Below, one piece after another: positions 17,375 to 25,685 of a stretch of 34,633 nt of DNA. The notes beneath the pieces are model-generated. The model saw nothing but the letters and a program-made list of their open reading frames with translations. It did no database searches and was not told the origin of the DNA. Made by a program: the position numbers and the translations under genes. How positions within the stretch are numbered: the first letter of the stretch is position 1; every line of letters starts with the position of its first letter. This stretch comes from Candidatus Agathobaculum merdipullorum (lineage in GTDB: Bacteria; Bacillota; Clostridia; Oscillospirales; Butyricicoccaceae), in NCBI GenBank assembly GCA_019115185.1, contig DXDZ01000046.1, positions 1 to 34,633 on the forward strand. The letters are read 5' to 3'.

Positions 17375-17405
17375 ACAGCGGAGGGGGCAACCTCTCCGCT
17401 GTTTT
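17375..17405 (+). terminator. Possible weak terminator between murA and yycJ
   Basis: CAGCGGAG (17376-17383) pairs with CTCCGCTG (17394-17401), followed by TTTTGG. The stem is good but the T tract is short, so partial readthrough into yycJ is likely. Confidence 0.45.
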
Positions 17406-17427
17406 GGAAAGCAAAGGAGTTTCAGCA

Positions 17428-18237
17428 TTGGCAGAGCGGTTTTATTACAGCATCGCAAGCGGTTCAACGGGTAACTGCGGCCTGTACATGGCGGACGGAA
17501 CAGCGATTTTGATTGATTTGGGCGTTTCTTTGCGCAAGATCACCACAGCACTGGCTGAAATCGGTCTCGGGCTGGACAATGTTTCCGCTGTGCTGCTCAC
17601 GCATGAGCACATTGACCATGTCAAGGGGCTGCCGATGTTTCTCAAAAAGGCAAAGGCGCCCGTGTTTGCCTCGCGCGGCACGGCCGAAGCGCTGGCGGCG
17701 AAAGACCCGTCCTGCGCCGACCGACTGAATGAATTTGACAGCGGCGACGGCTTTTGGGTGCGCGATGTGGACATCGCAACCTTCGCCACGCCGCACGACG
17801 CGGCGGACAGCGTCGGTTACATACTCGAACGCGGCAGTCACCGCTTCGGCTTTGCTACCGATCTCGGCTTTGTGCCGCGCGAAGCGGCTGAACTGCTACG
17901 CGGCTGCGAGACCGTGGTGCTTGAGAGCAACCATGACCCGCATATGTTGCAGGCAGGGCCGTATCCGTATCCACTCAAGATGCGTGTGGCAGGGCCAGCG
18001 GGCCATCTGTCCAACCCGGACTGCGCGGTGTTCGCCGCCGATCTGGTGCGGCACGGCACGCGCAGTCTGGTGCTGGCGCACCTGAGCGAAAAGAACAACA
18101 TGCCGGCGCTTGCCCTGCAGCAGACAGTGGGTGCGCTGCACGGCTTGCCGGATTGCGCAGTGCAGGTTGCGCCGCGCGAGCGCATGGATGCACCGGTTTT
18201 GTTTGAGGAGGAAGCGTTATGCTCGCTGTCCGGCTGA
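17428..18237 (+). CDS. yycJ: YycJ/WalJ metallo-beta-lactamase-fold hydrolase
   Basis: MBL-fold protein of the WalJ family; in Firmicutes it is the last conserved member of the wal operon and has been linked to coordination of cell division and DNA replication, with 5'-3' exonuclease activity reported for a Bacillus homologue. 269 residues. It starts AERFYYSIASGSTGNCGLYM (the SGSxGN motif is typical). The metal-binding motif is LTHEHIDHVKG, with further ligands likely in TPHDAADSVG, ESNHD and LAHLSEKNN. The start TTG at 17428 has AAAGGAG (17413-17419) 8 bases before it; a TTG at 17404 in frame lacks a ribosome site. Its 3' end overlaps rlmH by 19 bases. Confidence 0.92.
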   Translation: MAERFYYSIASGSTGNCGLYMADGTAILIDLGVSLRKITTALAEIGLGLDNVSAVLLTHEHIDHVKGLPMFLKKAKAPVFASRGTAEALAAKDPSCADRLNEFDSGDGFWVRDVDIATFATPHDAADSVGYILERGSHRFGFATDLGFVPREAAELLRGCETVVLESNHDPHMLQAGPYPYPLKMRVAGPAGHLSNPDCAVFAADLVRHGTRSLVLAHLSEKNNMPALALQQTVGALHGLPDCAVQVAPRERMDAPVLFEEEALCSLSG

Positions 18238-18701
18238 TCTGCGTGGGCAAGCTCGGCGAAAAATTCTGGGCGGACGCCGTGCGCGAATATGAGAAGCGCC
18301 TTGGCGCATATTGTAAATTAGAGATCGTCGAGCTGCCCGAACAACGCTTGCCGCAGACGCCCTCGGCGGGCGAAACCCGGCAGGCGCTGGATAAGGAAGC
18401 GGCGCTCATTGAGGGCAAGATCCCGCAGGGCGCGACGGTGATCGCGCTGTGCGTGGAGGGCAAGGAACTGTCGTCCGAGCAGCTGGCGGACTATCTCGGA
18501 CGCCTGACCGTGAGCGGTACAAGCCGCCTGTGTCTGGTGATTGGTGGGTCGTGCGGCCTGTCTGACAAAATCAAGGCGCGGGCTGCGCTGCGGCTGTCTA
18601 TGTCACCGATGACGTTCCCGCACCACCTTGCGCGCGTGATGGTGCTTGAACAGCTGTACCGTGCGCTCAACATTGCCGCGGGCGGCAAATACCACAAATG
18701 A
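18219..18701 (+). CDS. rlmH: 23S rRNA (pseudouridine1915-N3)-methyltransferase RlmH
   Basis: SPOUT-class methyltransferase that methylates pseudouridine 1915 in helix 69 of 23S rRNA. 160 residues, the usual size. It begins LAVRLICVGKLGEKFWADAV with the family K-x-x-E-Y-x-K-R-L stretch (REYEKRLGAY). The SAM-binding knot includes LCLVIGGSCGLSDKI, and the protein ends HHLARVMVLEQLYRALNI...YHK, as in other RlmH. It overlaps yycJ and is itself overlapped by the next ATG, so translation is coupled. rlmH next to yycJ is known from Staphylococcus, which supports both names. Confidence 0.96.
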   Translation: MLAVRLICVGKLGEKFWADAVREYEKRLGAYCKLEIVELPEQRLPQTPSAGETRQALDKEAALIEGKIPQGATVIALCVEGKELSSEQLADYLGRLTVSGTSRLCLVIGGSCGLSDKIKARAALRLSMSPMTFPHHLARVMVLEQLYRALNIAAGGKYHK

Positions 18702-19486
18702 GCCGCAAACAGGACTGCAAAACCCGCTATCCTATCCTGCTGGCGCACGGTTTGGGTGTGACCGAACACGGCGGGCTGTATGTGCCGTGGGGACGAGTGC
18801 CCGACATGCTGCGCGCACGGGGCGCGGAGGTCTGTTTCGGCGGGCAGGACGCTTGGGGCAGCATTGAAACCGGTGCGGCGCAGCTGGGCGAAACCGTGCG
18901 CAAGATGCGTCACCTGTACGGTTGTGAGCGTGTCAACATCATTGCCCATTCCAAGGGCGGGCTGGAAGCACGTCATCTGATCTCTGCGATGGGCTACGGC
19001 AAATATGTTGCCTCGCTTTCCATGCTGTCCACCCCCAACCGTGGTTCGCGCGTGGCCGAGCTGTTGTTGTATGCACGGCCGGGTGTTGCGGTCTGGGCGC
19101 GCGGCAACGACGCATGGTGGCGGCGCGGCGGGGACCGTAACCCGGATGCGCTGCGTGCGGGCGAACAGCTCACGCCTGCCTATCTGGAGGCGTTTAACCG
19201 CACCCATCCGGATGCAAACTGCGTGTATTACCAAAGCTGGGGCGCGCGGCTGGGCAAAAATAACACGGATGCCGCGATGCGCATGACGCATAGCCTGTTT
19301 TATGCCGCCCACGGGGACAGCGACGGGCTGGTGACGCCTGCGTCTGCCCGCTGGGGCCGCTACCGCGGCACGCTGGAAGGCGTCAGTCATCAGCAGTTGG
19401 TCGATGCGCAGGGCGTGGACAGCGGTTTTGATGTCTGCGGGTTTTATACACAGCTTGTGCAGGAACTGGCGCGGATGGGTTTTTGA
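18698..19486 (+). CDS. Lipase-like alpha/beta hydrolase
   Basis: 262 residues resembling bacterial family I triacylglycerol lipases. It opens with YPILLAHGLG (oxyanion region). The nucleophile elbow is AHSKGG (Ser85), an A-H-S-K-G form of the GxSxG box. The acid is probably in HGDSDGLVTP and the histidine in GVSHQQLVDA, so a full triad can be proposed. There is no signal peptide, so unlike classical lipases it is probably cytoplasmic, and esters or depsipeptides are as likely as fats. The ATG overlaps the rlmH stop (ATGA), which makes it the last gene of the wal-murA-rlmH run. No terminator is visible after it. The fold is fairly sure; the substrate is unknown. Confidence 0.85.
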   Translation: MSRKQDCKTRYPILLAHGLGVTEHGGLYVPWGRVPDMLRARGAEVCFGGQDAWGSIETGAAQLGETVRKMRHLYGCERVNIIAHSKGGLEARHLISAMGYGKYVASLSMLSTPNRGSRVAELLLYARPGVAVWARGNDAWWRRGGDRNPDALRAGEQLTPAYLEAFNRTHPDANCVYYQSWGARLGKNNTDAAMRMTHSLFYAAHGDSDGLVTPASARWGRYRGTLEGVSHQQLVDAQGVDSGFDVCGFYTQLVQELARMGF

Positions 19487-19529
19487 GACAAGGCATTGTG
19501 ACGATTTGCATGAATCTTTACAAAAAGCA

Positions 19530-19558
19530 TTTACATTATGCGCGCGATTCGGTAAAAT
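19530..19558 (+). promoter_or_regulatory. Promoter of the PfkB-family kinase gene
   Basis: TTTACA (19530-19535), 17-base spacer, TAAAAT (19553-19558). A second TTTACA lies at 19517-19522, one helical turn and a bit upstream. Leader ~33 bases. Confidence 0.65.
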
Positions 19559-19597
19559 AAAAAGTAAGAGAAAAATGTAAAACAGGAGGGGCGCCCC

Positions 19598-20539
19598 ATG
19601 ATTATCACGATAACGCTCAACGCCGCGCTGGACCGCACCCTGCGGATCGAACATCCGCTTGTGGTGGGCAAGCTCAACCGCGCGGTCTCCAGTTATCTGG
19701 AACCCGGCGGCAAGGGCATCAATGTTTCCCGCGCGATCAAGGCTCTCGGCGGCAACAGCGTTGCACTGGGCTTTTGCGGCGGCACAAACGGCCGTATCGT
19801 CAAGGACATGCTGACTTCCGGTGATATTCACCACGATTTTGTCGATATTTCGGGTCAGATGCGTGTCAATACCCAGATTATCGATGCGCAGGGCGGGCAT
19901 ACCGAGGTAAACGAACCCGGCAGCAAAATCGAGGACGCGGATTTCCTGCGTTTGCTCGACCGCATGGAAATGTACCTGCATGAGGGCAATATTTTCGTTT
20001 TGGCTGGTTCTACGCCGCCGGAATTTCCGCTCAAAAACTATCGCAAGCTGTGCAAGCTCATCAAAAAGCGCGGCTGCAAGCTGATTATCGATGCGCAGGG
20101 CGAGTTGCTGCTCGAAGCACTCAAATGTGAGCCGGACTTTGTCAAGCCTAACATCTTCGAGCTGGCCGAGGCCGTGGGCGACAAGCCCTCTGCCGACCCC
20201 GAGGTGGTTGTGGTTTCTGCGCGCAAGATGCTCGATATGGGCGCGCGTGCGGTATGCGTTTCCATGAGTCAGGAGGGCGCGGTGCTGGTTTCCAAGGACG
20301 AGTCCGAGGCGCTGTATGTCAACACCAACCCCAAGATTTATGACGAAGGCTCGGTCGGTACGGGCGATGCGATGGTCGGTGCAATCGCAAACTCGATGAA
20401 CAACAAGCTTAAGTTCGACGAGATGGCGCGCTACGCGGTGGCGACTGCGCGTGCGTGCAGCCGTTTGGCGGGTACGGAAATGGCGTCCCTGAAAAAGGTC
20501 TACGAGGTGTACGAAACCACGCAGGTCTACATACTGTAA
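19598..20539 (+). CDS. PfkB-family sugar-phosphate kinase (1-phosphofructokinase/LacC-like)
   Basis: Phosphorylates a sugar phosphate with ATP. 313 residues. ITITLNAALDRTLRI at the start and PGGKGINVSRAIKALGG are the family's substrate-side motifs, and GSVGTGDAMVGAIANS near the end contains the catalytic base (D257) and anion hole. The N-terminal TLNPA-like pattern (TLNAALD) points to the FruK/LacC/PfkB branch rather than ribokinase. No PTS genes or fruR-type regulator are adjacent, so the substrate (fructose-1-P, tagatose-6-P or fructose-6-P) is open. ATG 19598 follows AGGAGG by 8 bases; GGGGCGCCCC, a perfect palindrome, lies between them and may affect initiation. It is a single-gene unit with its own promoter and a shared convergent terminator. 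Confidence 0.92.
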   Translation: MIITITLNAALDRTLRIEHPLVVGKLNRAVSSYLEPGGKGINVSRAIKALGGNSVALGFCGGTNGRIVKDMLTSGDIHHDFVDISGQMRVNTQIIDAQGGHTEVNEPGSKIEDADFLRLLDRMEMYLHEGNIFVLAGSTPPEFPLKNYRKLCKLIKKRGCKLIIDAQGELLLEALKCEPDFVKPNIFELAEAVGDKPSADPEVVVVSARKMLDMGARAVCVSMSQEGAVLVSKDESEALYVNTNPKIYDEGSVGTGDAMVGAIANSMNNKLKFDEMARYAVATARACSRLAGTEMASLKKVYEVYETTQVYIL

Positions 20540-20540
20540 C

Positions 20541-20577
20541 AAAAAAAGCCGGACGGTTCAGCCGTCCGGCTTTTCGA
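20541..20577. terminator. Shared bidirectional terminator between the kinase gene and trmD
   Basis: Stem GCCGGACGG (20548-20556) / CCGTCCGGC (20562-20570) with A7 on the left and TTTT on the right. It starts one base after the kinase stop, and the trmD stop codon (20558-20560) lies in its loop. The longer T tract is on the minus strand, so it should end the trmD operon well. Confidence 0.9.
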
Positions 20578-21292
20578 TTTTGTCGAGGATTTTTTTATCC
20601 TGCTTGTCGCGCGGGACAAAACGCGCATACAGGTCGGGGCGGTCGGCCTTGGTGCGGCGTAGGCTCATTTCGCGCCGCCATGCTTCGATGTTGGCGTGAT
20701 GGCCGGAAAGCAGCACTTCGGGCACGGCGCGGCCGCGCCAGACCTCCGGGCGAGTGTACTGCGGATGCTCAAGCAGTCCGTCCCAGTGGCTTTCGGCGGT
20801 GAAGGCCTCTTCGTCGGGCAGCACGCCCGGCACCATGCGGCACACCGCATCCGCAACCGCCATTGCGGGGATCTCGCCGCCGGTCAGCACAAAGTCACCA
20901 ATCGAGATCTCCTCGTCTACACATGCGTCGATAAAGCGCTGGTCGATGCCTTCGTAATGTCCGCAGACCAGAATGATATGCTCGTGCGCCAGTAATTCAC
21001 GCGCCTTGGCTTGGTCAAACGGTCGTCCCTGCGCGGACAGGAACACCGTGTGGACATGTTCACCCGCGCACAGCGCCTCGTGGCACAGATAGAGCGGCTC
21101 AGCCAACATCACCTGTCCACGTCCACCGCCGTAGGGCGCATCATCCGCCTTGTGGTGCTTGTCCAGCGCATAGTCGCGGATGTTGGTCGCGCGCACCTCG
21201 ACCAGCCCTTTTTCTTGCGCGCGGCCGATGATGCTCTCCCGCATGACCGCGTCGATCATCTCGGGAAACAGCGTCATAATGTCGATCTTCAT
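20558..21292 (-). CDS. trmD: tRNA (guanine37-N1)-methyltransferase TrmD
   Basis: SPOUT methyltransferase that makes m1G37 in tRNAs with G36-G37, preventing +1 frameshifts; essential in most bacteria. 244 residues. It begins KIDIMTLFPEMIDAVMRESI. It carries ATNIRDYALDKHHKADDAPYGGG (~36-58), the AdoMet knot VCGHYEGIDQR and SIGDFVLTGGE, and the C-terminal YTRPEVWRGR.VPEVLLSGHHA. All residues expected for function appear to be present. The start overlaps the rimM stop by 4 bases. It is the last gene of the ylxM operon; rplS, which follows trmD in many bacteria, is replaced here by a terminator that overlaps the stop codon. Confidence 0.97.
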   Translation of the reverse strand: MKIDIMTLFPEMIDAVMRESIIGRAQEKGLVEVRATNIRDYALDKHHKADDAPYGGGRGQVMLAEPLYLCHEALCAGEHVHTVFLSAQGRPFDQAKARELLAHEHIILVCGHYEGIDQRFIDACVDEEISIGDFVLTGGEIPAMAVADAVCRMVPGVLPDEEAFTAESHWDGLLEHPQYTRPEVWRGRAVPEVLLSGHHANIEAWRREMSLRRTKADRPDLYARFVPRDKQDKKILDKIEKPDG

Positions 21293-21795
21293 TCCAGCAG
21301 TCCCTCGATGCTCTCAATATAGATCACGCCCGCCTGCATGTCGATTTCCTGCAAAAAGGGCTTGGCGGCCGGTACATAGACCAGACGGCCCTCGGTGGTC
21401 TTGATTTCGTACATATCGTGCGCGGGGTTGGTGGTCAGTACGTCACCCAGCTTGCCGACCTCGCGGTCCGTGCGGCGGTCGTGCACGGTAAAGCCGAGAA
21501 TGTCCTGAATGAACACCAGATCGTCCGGCAGGTCTACGTCTTCCCGGTCAAGATGCAGCACGCGACCGCGCAGCGCTTCGGCAGCTTCGACCGTGTCAAT
21601 GCCTTTGAGGTGCATCAGCACTACGTTTTTGTGGACCTGTGCTTTTTCCACCGTCACCGGCGTTTTTTCGTCCAGATATAGGGTGTCAAAGTCGCACAGC
21701 ACCTCGGGGCTGTCGCACCAGCTCTGCACCTTGAGGTCGCCGCGCACGCCGTGCGTGCCGACGATTTTGCCGGCCTCTAAAAATTGTTTGGGCAT
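21289..21795 (-). CDS. rimM: 16S rRNA-processing protein RimM
   Basis: Assembly factor for the 30S head that works with ribosomal protein S19. 168 residues, normal. The N-terminal RimM domain begins FLEAGKIVGTHGVRGDLKVQSW; the PRC-barrel domain follows (~95-165; LVFIQDILGFTVHD, DMYEIKTTEGRLVYVPA). The ATG at 21795 is preceded by GGAGGAG. It is separated from khpA by ~120 bases containing a terminator hairpin and a second hairpin, so rimM-trmD may be expressed less than the upstream genes or from a hidden promoter. Confidence 0.96.
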   Translation of the reverse strand: MPKQFLEAGKIVGTHGVRGDLKVQSWCDSPEVLCDFDTLYLDEKTPVTVEKAQVHKNVVLMHLKGIDTVEAAEALRGRVLHLDREDVDLPDDLVFIQDILGFTVHDRRTDREVGKLGDVLTTNPAHDMYEIKTTEGRLVYVPAAKPFLQEIDMQAGVIYIESIEGLLE

Positions 21796-21851
21796 GTTGT
21801 CTCCTCCGCTTTCGTTGGGGGAATGGCGCGCGGAAAACGCGCGCAGATAAC

Positions 21852-21879
21852 AAAAAATCGCCGCGCTGCGGCGATTTTT
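21852..21879 (-). terminator. Internal terminator between khpA and rimM
   Basis: Minus-strand hairpin with stem AAAAATCGCCGC (read 21879-21868) pairing GCGGCGATTTTT (21864-21853), followed by TG after the T run. A second hairpin, GCGCGCG/CGCGCGC around five bases (21826-21844), follows in the transcript before the rimM ribosome site. Confidence 0.75.
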
Positions 21880-21917
21880 ATACGGCGTTTATCGCCGGAA
21901 ACCGGGTTCCCGTCGAT

Positions 21918-22148
21918 TCAGTCAAGAATATCGACTGTTACACGCTTGTTTTCGCGATTGCCTGCCGCTTTCATGAGTGTGCGGATTTCCTTTGCGATGC
22001 GGCCGTGACGACCGATGACGCGGCCCATGTCCCCAGGCGCTACGCGCAGGGAAAAGGTGACATTATCGCCGTCGATCTCCTCGGTGATGGCAATCGCATC
22101 CGGCTCGGAAACCAGATTTTTGACAATATAGGTCAATAACTCTTTCAT
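21918..22148 (-). CDS. khpA: KH-domain RNA-binding protein KhpA (YlqC)
   Basis: A 76-residue single KH-domain protein; in streptococci and others KhpA pairs with KhpB/EloR and binds RNA to influence cell division and elongation. It starts MKELLTYIVKNLVSEPDAI and contains the KH GxxG loop in GRVIGRHGRIAKEIRTLM. Its place between rpsP and rimM is the standard one for this family. The start ATG at 22148 gives the canonical N-terminus; a longer in-frame start at 22235 would overlap rpsP. Its ribosome site is a modest GAGG. It is followed by an internal terminator. Confidence 0.95.
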   Translation of the reverse strand: MKELLTYIVKNLVSEPDAIAITEEIDGDNVTFSLRVAPGDMGRVIGRHGRIAKEIRTLMKAAGNRENKRVTVDILD

Positions 22149-22162
22149 TTCGATAGCCTCAC

Positions 22163-22405
22163 TCAATTCAGCACACCGGCCTTCTTCAGGATGCCGCGAA
22201 CCGTGTCGGTCGGCTGAGCGCCCTTCTTGATCCACTCCTGAGCGCGGTCAGCGTCAACATTGACGGTAGCCGGATCGGTCAGCGGGTTGTAGGTGCCGAT
22301 CTCTTCGATGAAACGGCCGTCACGCGGGTAACGGGAATCAGCGACAACGATGCGGTAGAACGGAGCCTTCTTCGCGCCCAGACGGCGCAGTCTGATCTTT
22401 ACCAT
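22163..22405 (-). CDS. rpsP: 30S ribosomal protein S16
   Basis: 80 residues. [20 protein letters not shown] and [19 protein letters not shown] are the family signature. It binds 16S rRNA early in 30S assembly. The ATG at 22405 has an excellent AGAGGAGGTGA ribosome site. It lies between ffh and khpA, the usual place in Clostridia and Bacilli. The 65-base gap upstream contains a dyad (22442-22459). Confidence 0.98.
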   Translation of the reverse strand: MVKIRLRRLGAKKAPFYRIVVADSRYPRDGRFIEEIGTYNPLTDPATVNVDADRAQEWIKKGAQPTDTVRGILKKAGVLN

Positions 22406-22441
22406 GGATGATTCACCTCCTCTGAAATAGAAATTGATCTA

Positions 22442-22459
22442 TTGTAAATTTCTTTACAA
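22442..22459. other. Perfect dyad TTGTAAA-N4-TTTACAA between ffh and rpsP
   Basis: An 18-base inverted repeat with 7-bp arms. On the minus strand a competing pairing, AGAAATT with AATTTCT further downstream, overlaps one arm, so two alternative folds are possible in the rpsP leader. It could be an operator, a processing site or a leader switch. Confidence 0.4.
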
Positions 22460-22470
22460 ACAAATGTGGG

Positions 22471-23832
<1,362 letters not shown>

Positions 23833-23833
23833 G

Positions 23834-24205
23834 TTAAGCCTCCTGCCTGAGCTGTTCGAGCAGCGCCGCCATGCGGGAGAGGATGTCCTCCGCTTCGCGG
23901 CTGTGCAGTTTGTCGGCGTTGAGCGCGGAAAGCAATGCGACCTGACGGGAAAGCTCTTCCGCGCACCGTTCAGTGCCGCCGTAGCGGGCGACCAAACCGA
24001 GCTTTTCCTCCATCTCGCGCAGCGCGTGTTCCGCGCGCTTGATGCTGTCGCGCACCCCCTGACGGGTGATGCCCGCGTGCTCGGCGATCTCGGCCAGCGA
24101 AAGGTCTTCATTATAATACAGGTCGAACAGCTCGCGCTGTTTTTCCGTGAGCGTCTCGCCGTAAAAGTCGAACAGCAGGCTCATTTCGAGCGGTTTGCCT
24201 TTCAT
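23834..24205 (-). CDS. ylxM: YlxM: SRP-associated helix-turn-helix protein
   Basis: 123 residues. It carries an HTH of the sigma-70 region 4 type: LTEKQRELFDLYYNEDLSLA and EIAEHAGITRQGVRDSIKRA (~19-60), followed by a helical C-terminal part. In streptococci YlxM binds SRP RNA and Ffh and raises SRP GTPase activity; a transcription role is less supported. First gene of the ylxM-ffh-rpsP-khpA-rimM-trmD operon. The ATG at 24205 follows GGGAGG. A near-consensus promoter and a dyad lie upstream. Confidence 0.93.
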   Translation of the reverse strand: MKGKPLEMSLLFDFYGETLTEKQRELFDLYYNEDLSLAEIAEHAGITRQGVRDSIKRAEHALREMEEKLGLVARYGGTERCAEELSRQVALLSALNADKLHSREAEDILSRMAALLEQLRQEA

Positions 24206-24225
24206 CGGCGGGCCTCCCTGAATAG

Positions 24226-24247
24226 TGTAAAGTGTTTCGCCTTTACA
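24226..24247. promoter_or_regulatory. Dyad TGTAAAG-N8-CTTTACA in the ylxM leader
   Basis: Perfect 7-bp inverted repeat about 6-30 bases downstream of the predicted ylxM operon transcript start, between the -10 and the ribosome site. It may be an operator or a short leader hairpin. The arms resemble those of the ffh-rpsP dyad. Confidence 0.35.
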
Positions 24248-24259
24248 TCGAACGTGATT

Positions 24260-24288
24260 ATTCTACCGTATATTTGTCGCGGTGTCAA
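24260..24288 (-). promoter_or_regulatory. Strong promoter of the ylxM-ffh-rpsP-khpA-rimM-trmD operon
   Basis: Minus strand TTGACA (24288-24283, perfect), 17-base spacer, TAGAAT (24265-24260, 5 of 6). This is the closest match to the sigma-A consensus on the minus strand in the window. Confidence 0.85.
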
Positions 24289-24333
24289 GGGAAAAATAGC
24301 GGAGAACACGAATTTTGTTCACATAATATACGT

Positions 24334-24362
24334 TTGCTTCATACTCCCAATGATGCTATAAT
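24334..24362 (+). promoter_or_regulatory. Promoter of ymfF-ymfH-lgt-folD, extended -10 type
   Basis: TTGCTT (24334-24339), 17-base spacer, TGC-TATAAT (-10 at 24357-24362). Immediately downstream is the palindrome GGAAAAATTTTTCC (24372-24385), at about the transcript start. Confidence 0.7.
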
Positions 24363-24401
24363 AATGCCCATGGAAAAATTTTTCCGGAAATGAGGGAAAT
24401 C

Positions 24402-25685
24402 ATGCAACAAGTGACGCGGAAAAAGCTGGCCGCGGGGGTGAACCTTACCTGCGTGACCACGCCGAAATTCAAGCGTGCGGTTTTGCGGGCAGTGCTGCTG
24501 CTGCCGCTGGGCGGACCGGACGCGGCGCTGCGCGCCTGCCTGCCGCATGTGCTGCGGCGCGGGACAAAGCGTTTGCCTGACCTGCGTGCCATCGGCGCGG
24601 AGCTGGATGAACTGTACGGCGCGCGCATCGAGGCAGTTGTGCGCAAGGAAGGCGAACATCTGGCGGTGGGCTTTCTGTCCGACTGTATTGATGAAAGCTG
24701 CGCGCCGGGCGCGAACGGCCTGACGGCAGGCGTTATCCGCCTGCTGGCCGAGCTGCTGTGCGACCCGTACACGCAGGAGGGCGTATTCTGCCCGGATTAC
24801 ACGGCGGGCGAGCGAGAAAACCTGATCGACCGCATTGCGGCGCAGAAAAATGACCCGCGCACATGGGCGCCGCTGCGCCTGACGCAGCTGATGTGCGCGG
24901 AGGAGGCATATGGACAGCCGGTGTACGGCACCAAAGAGCAGGCCGAGAAAATCACTGAGAAAAAGCTGTACGCAGCCTACCGCCGTGCGCTGGAAGAAGC
25001 GCAGCTTGAGCTGTTTTACTGCGGGCCGCTTGCACCGGAAGCGGTGGAAGGCATGTTTGCGCAAACGCCGCTGGCGCAGGCGCGAACCGGTGCGGGCACG
25101 CTGCCCGAAACCTGTGTGCTGGCGCAGCCCAAAGGAGCGGTGCGAGAAATCATCGAGGAAGAGGCGGTCACGCAGGGCAAGCTGTCGCTCGGCTTCCGCA
25201 CGGGCGGGGCCAGCCTGACCGGTGGGGACGCGGCCGCCTACTGGATGTTCCAAACGCTGTACGGCGGCTCGACCAGTTCCAAGCTGTTCCTGAACGTGCG
25301 CGAAAAGCAGTCGCTCTGCTATTATGCAAGCGCGCAGTTTATCGCGTCCAAGGGTATTATGATGGTGAACTCCGGCATTGAAAACGATAAGTTTGCAGTC
25401 GCACGGGATGAGATCCTGCGCCAGCTGGATGCCTGCCGCGAAGGCGACATCACGGACGCGGAGATCGACGGCGCGCGCCGCACGCTGACCACCAACTGGG
25501 GCGCGATGCTGGATGATCCGCTGACGCTTGAGCGGTATTGGCTCGGTCAGGCTGCTGGGGGCATGCTTATCTCGCCTGAAGAGCGCATCACACAGGTCGA
25601 AACGGTCGATCGCGCGCGCATTGTCGCTGCGGCACAGGCGACCGCACTCGACACAGTATACTTTATGAAGGGGGCGGCGAAATGA
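24402..25685 (+). CDS. ymfF: M16-family peptidase-like protein YmfF (zinc motif lost)
   Basis: 427 residues with the two-repeat M16 fold (~1-220 and ~220-427; NVREKQSLCYYASAQF is the typical motif of the second half). The HxxEH zinc motif is replaced by HVLRRGTK, so this is the non-catalytic partner. Such proteins pair with an active M16 subunit encoded next to them, as B. subtilis YmfF with YmfH; the pair has been linked to modification of elongation factor P. The next gene overlaps by 4 bases and has the zinc motif, which fits. ATG 24402 is preceded by GAGGGA; ATG 24390 is four residues longer with no clear ribosome site. First gene of the lgt-folD transcription unit. Confidence 0.87.
   Translation: MQQVTRKKLAAGVNLTCVTTPKFKRAVLRAVLLLPLGGPDAALRACLPHVLRRGTKRLPDLRAIGAELDELYGARIEAVVRKEGEHLAVGFLSDCIDESCAPGANGLTAGVIRLLAELLCDPYTQEGVFCPDYTAGERENLIDRIAAQKNDPRTWAPLRLTQLMCAEEAYGQPVYGTKEQAEKITEKKLYAAYRRALEEAQLELFYCGPLAPEAVEGMFAQTPLAQARTGAGTLPETCVLAQPKGAVREIIEEEAVTQGKLSLGFRTGGASLTGGDAAAYWMFQTLYGGSTSSKLFLNVREKQSLCYYASAQFIASKGIMMVNSGIENDKFAVARDEILRQLDACREGDITDAEIDGARRTLTTNWGAMLDDPLTLERYWLGQAAGGMLISPEERITQVETVDRARIVAAAQATALDTVYFMKGAAK

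Noticed and set aside
15998-17467. 489-residue open frame on the minus strand
   Set aside because: Antisense of murA; composition typical of a GC-rich shadow.
18491-20542. 683-residue open frame on the minus strand
   Set aside because: Antisense of the PfkB kinase, lipase and rlmH genes; no ribosome site, no recognisable motif.
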